Below are positions 59,585 through 64,000 of a stretch of 64,000 nt of DNA, piece by piece. A program made the translations under genes and the position numbers. Source of the stretch: a virus; the IMG/VR virus record IMGVR_UViG_3300027749_000102, positions 1-64,000 of that record, one strand, 5' to 3'. A model generated the notes under the pieces. That model did no database searches and was not told the origin of the DNA. It saw only the letters and a list, made by a program, of their open reading frames with translations. The stretch's first letter is position 1. Each line of letters begins with the position of its first letter.

Positions 59585-61254
59585 CTCTCTTTTCTTAATC
59601 CATCAGCATAAAATTCAAAACGGTCATGCTCTGTTGGTGTTAATAACAAAATACCTGGTTTAATATTACCTTTAACTGTTTCTTGATAACAATACGACAT
59701 AAGAGTTTGTTCGAATGGATGTGCCCATTTTGTTTCTAAATAACATTTATAATTACCTGGTTTACTTAACACAATTGGCCAGTTAGACAGATAGATTTCA
59801 CCGTCAACATATGGTAATCCTTGATGTATTTTAATGTTATTAAATTTAGTTCTTGGAGCGTTGGGGTCTAAACCTTGAACAGGTAAAGATGATTTTTCAG
59901 GAAATAATTCTACCCTAACATGTTGAGGCACATTATACCATGAAAATTGTATATCATTTGATCCATAAAATTCAGTAAAACTTAATTTTAAAAAATCAAA
60001 ATTTTCATTTTTCATGATTTGTAATGATTTTGAATATAAGTTTGGAACAAATCTATTAAAACCATTTCTACACACTTCACCTTTTTTAGGATAAAACGCC
60101 ATATCATCTTCAAACCAGTAACAGAAATCTAATCCTGTTTCATCAAAATGTTCTGCAACAAATACTCTACCACCAACAATTCCAATATTATCTTTTTTAA
60201 TATGTTCAAATCCATATTCTTCACAAAGTTCTTTATATCTTGGAGTTGTTGATAAATCGGTTGAATTGTCTAATAAAAATTTCTTAGGTTTAAGAATAAA
60301 ATCTTTATCATATTCTAACATTGATTGGATTAATGTTTGAAATTGATTTGGGCTATTAAATGTGATAACATATAGACCAACTTTATTGGTATCCAAAGTA
60401 TTTTCAAGAGATATTTTACCTTCAGATTTAACTTTTAAAGTATCATTTTTTAAATCTTCAAAAAACTTATTAATTAAACCATTTGATTCAATTTCAAAAT
60501 AATTAATTAAATCTGAATGTTTATAAGTCATAATGGAAAAAATACTTTCTTCAGTGCCCATATAACCTTCATCTAAAGTAGATTTTAATACACTATAATA
60601 TATTCCATTAATATCTGATATTGTATGTTTTGGACCACCGAAGAATCCTCCACGAGCAACTTTATTTACTTTATCACCAGCAATTGAATTTAATTTATTA
60701 TATTCAAATCCGTGAATTTCTGTTTCGGCATCATATGGAAAACATATAAAAGAAAATTTTGAAATGTATTTGGATAATTTATCTAAAACCTTATCATGCG
60801 TAAAATATCCTGGATGGACGGTATTGGATAATCCTCCGTCAATCCAAAACATATATTCAGAATCAAATTTATCCATTATCCTGGCGTCATTTAATAAGAA
60901 TAGTTTAGACATTACAAGTGGATTATAATTTTCCAATCTTGCTTGGGTAGATTCTTTTAACCACCCTGATCTGTTTAACCAATCTTCTTGGGTTCTTATT
61001 TTTTGAATCTTATCAAAAAATTCATTATCTCTGAACCAAGATAATGATCTTACAATGAATTGAGTGTTTGAATCACTTCTTCTATCAAAAACAAACTTTT
61101 TAAGTTCCTCATCACCAAAAATAATAAGATTATTATCAACTTCTAAAAGTTTCTCAAATTTATCTAAATAATGTTGGTATGATCTTGACCATCCTTCAGA
61201 TAATTCTCCTCTTCCAATATCCCAAATACCGGTTACTAATGTTATATTACTCAT
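59581..61254 (-). CDS. Two-domain glycosyltransferase: HtrL/YibB-like plus GT-A domain
   Basis: 557 residues. Residues 1-265 match the HtrL/YibB family (TLVTGIWDIGRGE at the start, YMFWIDGGLSNT at 134-145, RGGFFGGPKH at 201-210). Residues about 291-540 are a separate GT-A type domain (GLYVITFNSPNQFQTLIQSML opening strand-helix, FEDDM at 381-385 as metal-binding acidic motif). Fusion of the two suggests sequential or linked sugar additions. Substrate unknown. It leads into a second HtrL-like gene upstream with an 8-bp overlap. Confidence 0.8.
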   Translation of the reverse strand: MSNITLVTGIWDIGRGELSEGWSRSYQHYLDKFEKLLEVDNNLIIFGDEELKKFVFDRRSDSNTQFIVRSLSWFRDNEFFDKIQKIRTQEDWLNRSGWLKESTQARLENYNPLVMSKLFLLNDARIMDKFDSEYMFWIDGGLSNTVHPGYFTHDKVLDKLSKYISKFSFICFPYDAETEIHGFEYNKLNSIAGDKVNKVARGGFFGGPKHTISDINGIYYSVLKSTLDEGYMGTEESIFSIMTYKHSDLINYFEIESNGLINKFFEDLKNDTLKVKSEGKISLENTLDTNKVGLYVITFNSPNQFQTLIQSMLEYDKDFILKPKKFLLDNSTDLSTTPRYKELCEEYGFEHIKKDNIGIVGGRVFVAEHFDETGLDFCYWFEDDMAFYPKKGEVCRNGFNRFVPNLYSKSLQIMKNENFDFLKLSFTEFYGSNDIQFSWYNVPQHVRVELFPEKSSLPVQGLDPNAPRTKFNNIKIHQGLPYVDGEIYLSNWPIVLSKPGNYKCYLETKWAHPFEQTLMSYCYQETVKGNIKPGILLLTPTEHDRFEFYADGLRKES

Positions 61255-62128
61255 AAATTCTATTTAATTCTTCTAAAATTTTATAAAAACTTTTATTTTG
61301 TTCAAGTGTTTCATCCGATACTCCTTGTGGAGAATTACCTTTAAACCACCATATATCAAAATCTTTTCTTTCGAATAATTCTCTATGGTTTACACTCATT
61401 AAACTCATAATAACTTCTTCATGTAAAATTACTTTATCCTCACTTATAATCTTTTGAAGATAGTCTTCAAATATATTTACAACCTCATCCCACCTATCTC
61501 TATGACCTCCGAACAGTCCTCCGATAATATGAATATTTCTATCGTATTCTTTATACCATTTAGGGTCAACAGTTCCAGACCAAAAATTTCTATCATTTTC
61601 TTTACCAATAAGTAAAAATTTATCTCTTGTATCTTCAATTACATTATGTAAAAAATCATTATTAAATAAATTACTTTCATAATAACATCTCATTGGACCA
61701 ACCGCAGTTAAGTATTTATTAGGGATTAAACCACAATGAGATAATCCTGCATCAATCCAATAATAATAATCATAACTCTTATCTTCTTTCCACCACCAAT
61801 GAAATTTACTGTATTGTATTTCAACACATCTATCAGAGTGTTTTGCCTCATCAATATTTTTATATTGATTAATTAAATCTTTAAACTTGGTATTTGATAT
61901 ATCAAACACTTCAAATACTAATTTATCTGAAGATATGTTATGTTGGGTATAAAAAAAATCTTTTAAATCTTCAATTTCTCTATCTGAAGTATAACATAAA
62001 AAGTCCGCGTCACTCATTTTTAATAAGGATAATAAACTCCATTTGTAATGTCCCCCCCTACTTGGTCTTCCTCCAAATTCGGTTCCATGTAAATCACTAT
62101 AAATCGATGTTATAAATTTAATTTTCAT
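61247..62128 (-). CDS. HtrL/YibB-like glycosyltransferase
   Basis: 293 residues from the ATG at 62128 (MKIKFITSIYSDLHGTEFGG), which forms an ATGA overlap with the preceding stop. A longer frame to 62170 is less likely. Family marks: FITSIYSDLHGTEFGG, YYWIDAGLS (123-130) and IIGGLFGGHRD (201-211), paralleling the N-terminal half of the downstream fusion protein. HtrL proteins are associated with surface polysaccharide synthesis; donor and acceptor are not predictable here. Confidence 0.75.
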   Translation of the reverse strand: MKIKFITSIYSDLHGTEFGGRPSRGGHYKWSLLSLLKMSDADFLCYTSDREIEDLKDFFYTQHNISSDKLVFEVFDISNTKFKDLINQYKNIDEAKHSDRCVEIQYSKFHWWWKEDKSYDYYYWIDAGLSHCGLIPNKYLTAVGPMRCYYESNLFNNDFLHNVIEDTRDKFLLIGKENDRNFWSGTVDPKWYKEYDRNIHIIGGLFGGHRDRWDEVVNIFEDYLQKIISEDKVILHEEVIMSLMSVNHRELFERKDFDIWWFKGNSPQGVSDETLEQNKSFYKILEELNRIYE

Positions 62129-62850
62129 ATACTTTCTGTAAATCTTTGTGAATAATTTATATTTCCCCAATCCGAAAAATGTGGTAAATGAAATGGGGCA
62201 AAATTATTTGTTGGTTTAATTTTATGTGGAATTTCTGAATAGTAAACTCTATCCATCATATCTCCGTCTTCGGCGCCCCATCCAACATATTTTTCATTGA
62301 ATCCGCCTAAAGATGTTAATAAATTAGTGTCGGAAATATAAACGCCGCCTAATCCACCAGTATGGTGTCTTAATGGTCCATTTTCTTTAGCACCTGAATA
62401 TGCGTAAGACCAATCAGCTTTATCAATGATAAAAGTATCATCAACAATATAATCCGAAACATTGTCATTTAATTTTGCCAAATCAAAAGTGCAAACATCT
62501 CCTTTATTTAGGGATTTAATTAATTCCAAAAGTTTTTCATAATCTTGTTCGTGAAAAAATGCGTCACAATCTATAATCATAAAAAAATCATAATCTTGTT
62601 TATCTTTTAGAATTATGTTAGTTTTTTCTGCTTTTTTATAGACACCCAAGGGGTATGATATGTGAATTGCGTCAGAGATTATTTGTTCAGGGGAAAAATC
62701 GTATAGAGATGCTTTTGCGGTAATTCCGTTTGAGTTAAGATAATTTGATAATTTTTTTAATTCTTTCCAAGAAAAATTAACATTTCTTATTCTGGTTGAA
62801 TCAGGTTGACCATCATCCCAAAATTTCATATTTAAAGAGATACTATTCAT
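62125..62850 (-). CDS. GT-A glycosyltransferase (galactosyltransferase-like)
   Basis: 241 residues. Asp94-Cys-Asp96 in MIIDCDAFF is the DxD metal/sugar-nucleotide motif, and GWGAEDGDMMDR (190-201) matches the GWGxED motif of the galactosyltransferase C-terminal family. HHTGGLGGVY fits the acceptor loop. Cytoplasmic, no membrane segment. Overlaps both neighbours (4 and 8 bp), so translated as part of one glycosylation operon. Confidence 0.8.
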   Translation of the reverse strand: MNSISLNMKFWDDGQPDSTRIRNVNFSWKELKKLSNYLNSNGITAKASLYDFSPEQIISDAIHISYPLGVYKKAEKTNIILKDKQDYDFFMIIDCDAFFHEQDYEKLLELIKSLNKGDVCTFDLAKLNDNVSDYIVDDTFIIDKADWSYAYSGAKENGPLRHHTGGLGGVYISDTNLLTSLGGFNEKYVGWGAEDGDMMDRVYYSEIPHKIKPTNNFAPFHLPHFSDWGNINYSQRFTESI

Positions 62851-63778
62851 TTACTAATATTTTAATTGTTTCCCAAATATTATATTTAGGATTTATGAAA
62901 AAATCTTTTTTTAATTTTTTTATGTTATCAGAGTATTGTTCGTATAGTCCTGATTCATTTTCTACTATAGATTTAACTTTATTAACCATTTCATCCATAG
63001 TCATATTATTAAGAGAGATGTAACAATTATCGGGTATCAATTCATTAATGTTGGAACATCCTAAATAAATTGGAATGGTATTTGTTAAAACAGCGTCCCA
63101 AAATTTTTCACTAATATAATTTTTTTGAATGGTATTTTCGCAAGCCACGGAAAATTTATAGTCATCAAGACCAGCGTGTTTGTTCCACACCTCTCCTTTA
63201 ATATTTTCACCATTAGATTCCCAATAAGTTCCGTAAACATCAATCCTTTTATCTTTAGATAATTCAATACCTAAATTGGTTCTTTCTTCATAATTTATCT
63301 TATGAGTATTTGGATTCTGTAAATGATTGTAATGACTGGAATAATCTTTTCTAACTATGATTGAAACTGACTTGTTTTTTGAATAGTCTTTATCTTTTAA
63401 TTTAGAAGACCAATCCCACTCTTCTCTATGGTCATTCTCGCCTCGACCTGCATAAAACATTGGCAATAATGTTTCAATATATTCTTCTCTATCAGGGTAT
63501 TCTAATTTGTCCGATACTAATATTTTTGAACAGTAATCGTGTATACCATCTTTTGGCTGATTTGGAGACCATAAAGGTTCTTGTGAAACATAAAAAGTCC
63601 TTTCTTTTGGGGTCTCAATTTTATCCCAATCGGTTCTGCCAAAAACTATGGTAAAATCAGGGTTTTCTGTAACAAATGAATATTGATTTAAATCATCATT
63701 TGGTACAAATTGTCTTATCATTCTTGCATTTAACAAGGGTGTATTTGTCCACCAGCATTCTAATTTTATTTTAATCAT
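62843..63778 (-). CDS. GT10-type fucosyltransferase-like protein
   Basis: 311 residues. The C-terminal half carries the alpha-1,3-fucosyltransferase signature: YKFSVACENTIQKNYISEKFWDAVLTNTIPIYLGC, split as YKFSVACEN (208-215) and YISEKFWDAVLTNTIPIYLG (221-240), then IPDNCYI. The N-terminal half (EPLWSPN, ILVSDKL) fits the acceptor domain. It should transfer fucose or a related sugar from a GDP donor. No membrane anchor is visible. Donor synthesis genes are not in the window. Confidence 0.85.
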   Translation of the reverse strand: MIKIKLECWWTNTPLLNARMIRQFVPNDDLNQYSFVTENPDFTIVFGRTDWDKIETPKERTFYVSQEPLWSPNQPKDGIHDYCSKILVSDKLEYPDREEYIETLLPMFYAGRGENDHREEWDWSSKLKDKDYSKNKSVSIIVRKDYSSHYNHLQNPNTHKINYEERTNLGIELSKDKRIDVYGTYWESNGENIKGEVWNKHAGLDDYKFSVACENTIQKNYISEKFWDAVLTNTIPIYLGCSNINELIPDNCYISLNNMTMDEMVNKVKSIVENESGLYEQYSDNIKKLKKDFFINPKYNIWETIKILVNE

Positions 63779-63795
63779 AACTTATTTTATTTTAA

Positions 63796-64000
63796 TTATA
63801 TAATATCTAATGATAAACTGTTATATCTCACAAATTTATCAGGACAATATTTAAAAATATGGTCATTTTGTAATTGTCTAATATCTAAAGCATAATGTCC
63901 GTCGGCATTCCTATAACTAATATTATGTATACATGTTTTTTTTAACATACGATATCTCATCATACAAGATCCAATATCAAAAAGACCTAAATCAAATCTA
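63796..64000 (-). CDS. Partial protein at right edge (3' end only), glycosylation operon
   Basis: The last 67 codons of a minus-strand gene entering from the right edge, reading RFDLGLFDIGSCMMRYRMLKK and ending FVRYNSLSLDII before TAA at 63796-63798. It contains NADGHYALDIRQLQNDHIFKY. No family can be assigned from this fragment. Its position 17 bp ahead of the fucosyltransferase gene suggests another sugar-processing enzyme. Confidence 0.6.
   Translation of the reverse strand, partial: RFDLGLFDIGSCMMRYRMLKKTCIHNISYRNADGHYALDIRQLQNDHIFKYCPDKFVRYNSLSLDII

Noticed and set aside
1-64000. tRNA genes, integrase or attachment sites
   Set aside because: No cloverleaf-like GC-richer segments, integrase or recombinase motifs, or long direct repeats were noticed; a tRNA scan could not be run.

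Overview
This window looks like part of the genome of a large contractile-tailed phage (T4-like Caudoviricetes) that infects a member of the Bacteroidota. The T4-like signature is a set of recognisable proteins: baseplate wedge gp6, gp25 and gp53, tail sheath, tail tube, a short tape measure, UvsX, gp32, a DnaB/gp41-type helicase, an RNase H/flap 5' nuclease and a family B DNA polymerase. The Bacteroidota host is inferred from SprB-type adhesin repeats in a virion gene, very AT-rich DNA, and start codons preceded by A/T-rich sequence with no Shine-Dalgarno motif. No terminase, portal, capsid, tRNA, CRISPR array or integrase is visible; the head genes must lie outside the window.

Layout. (1) 1-18497, minus strand: distal tail and baseplate periphery. 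Transcription runs gp25, gp6, a 1580-residue wedge-like protein with an internal membrane-type hydrophobic segment, several beta-rich structural proteins (one PKD-like), then adhesin-like proteins with SprB-like repeats and a Thr/Pro-rich stalk. (2) 18518-26791, minus: replication, recombination and nucleotide module: DUF5522-like protein, B12-dependent ribonucleotide reductase, helicase, 5' nuclease, an RHH+HNH mobile cassette, UvsX and a gp32-like ssDNA-binding protein. (3) 26890-50479, minus: tail module. It runs from connector-like proteins through sheath, a HAD phosphatase, tube, a chaperone with a probable programmed frameshift, tape measure, a 1667-residue baseplate protein, gp53 and a 2505-residue hub. 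(4) 50532-55361, plus: SNF2-type helicase, a Mn-superoxide-dismutase/nuclease-like fusion, and two probable connector genes. (5) 55377-58625, minus: DNA polymerase and a small conserved protein. (6) 58708-59584, plus: second RHH+HNH cassette. (7) 59581-64000, minus: a glycosyltransferase cluster (HtrL-type, GT-A type, GT10 fucosyltransferase type).

Regulation. A TATTTAT-core motif sits 4-58 bp upstream of about 17 genes, always in gene sense. It is concentrated on structural genes and absent from most replication genes, so it is a candidate late promoter. gp32 instead has a TTGACA-N17-TATACT promoter directly after a terminator. Five intrinsic terminators punctuate the minus-strand operons.

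Most notable: two related two-gene cassettes pair a ribbon-helix-helix protein with a zinc-ribbon HNH endonuclease through an identical 20-nt overlap, and an orphan RHH gene in the tail operon shares an upstream 10-mer with one of them. Also notable are the SOD/nuclease-like fusion with all four metal ligands intact, the out-of-frame C-terminal extension of the tail chaperone that lacks its own start codon, and gliding-adhesin repeats on a phage tail protein.
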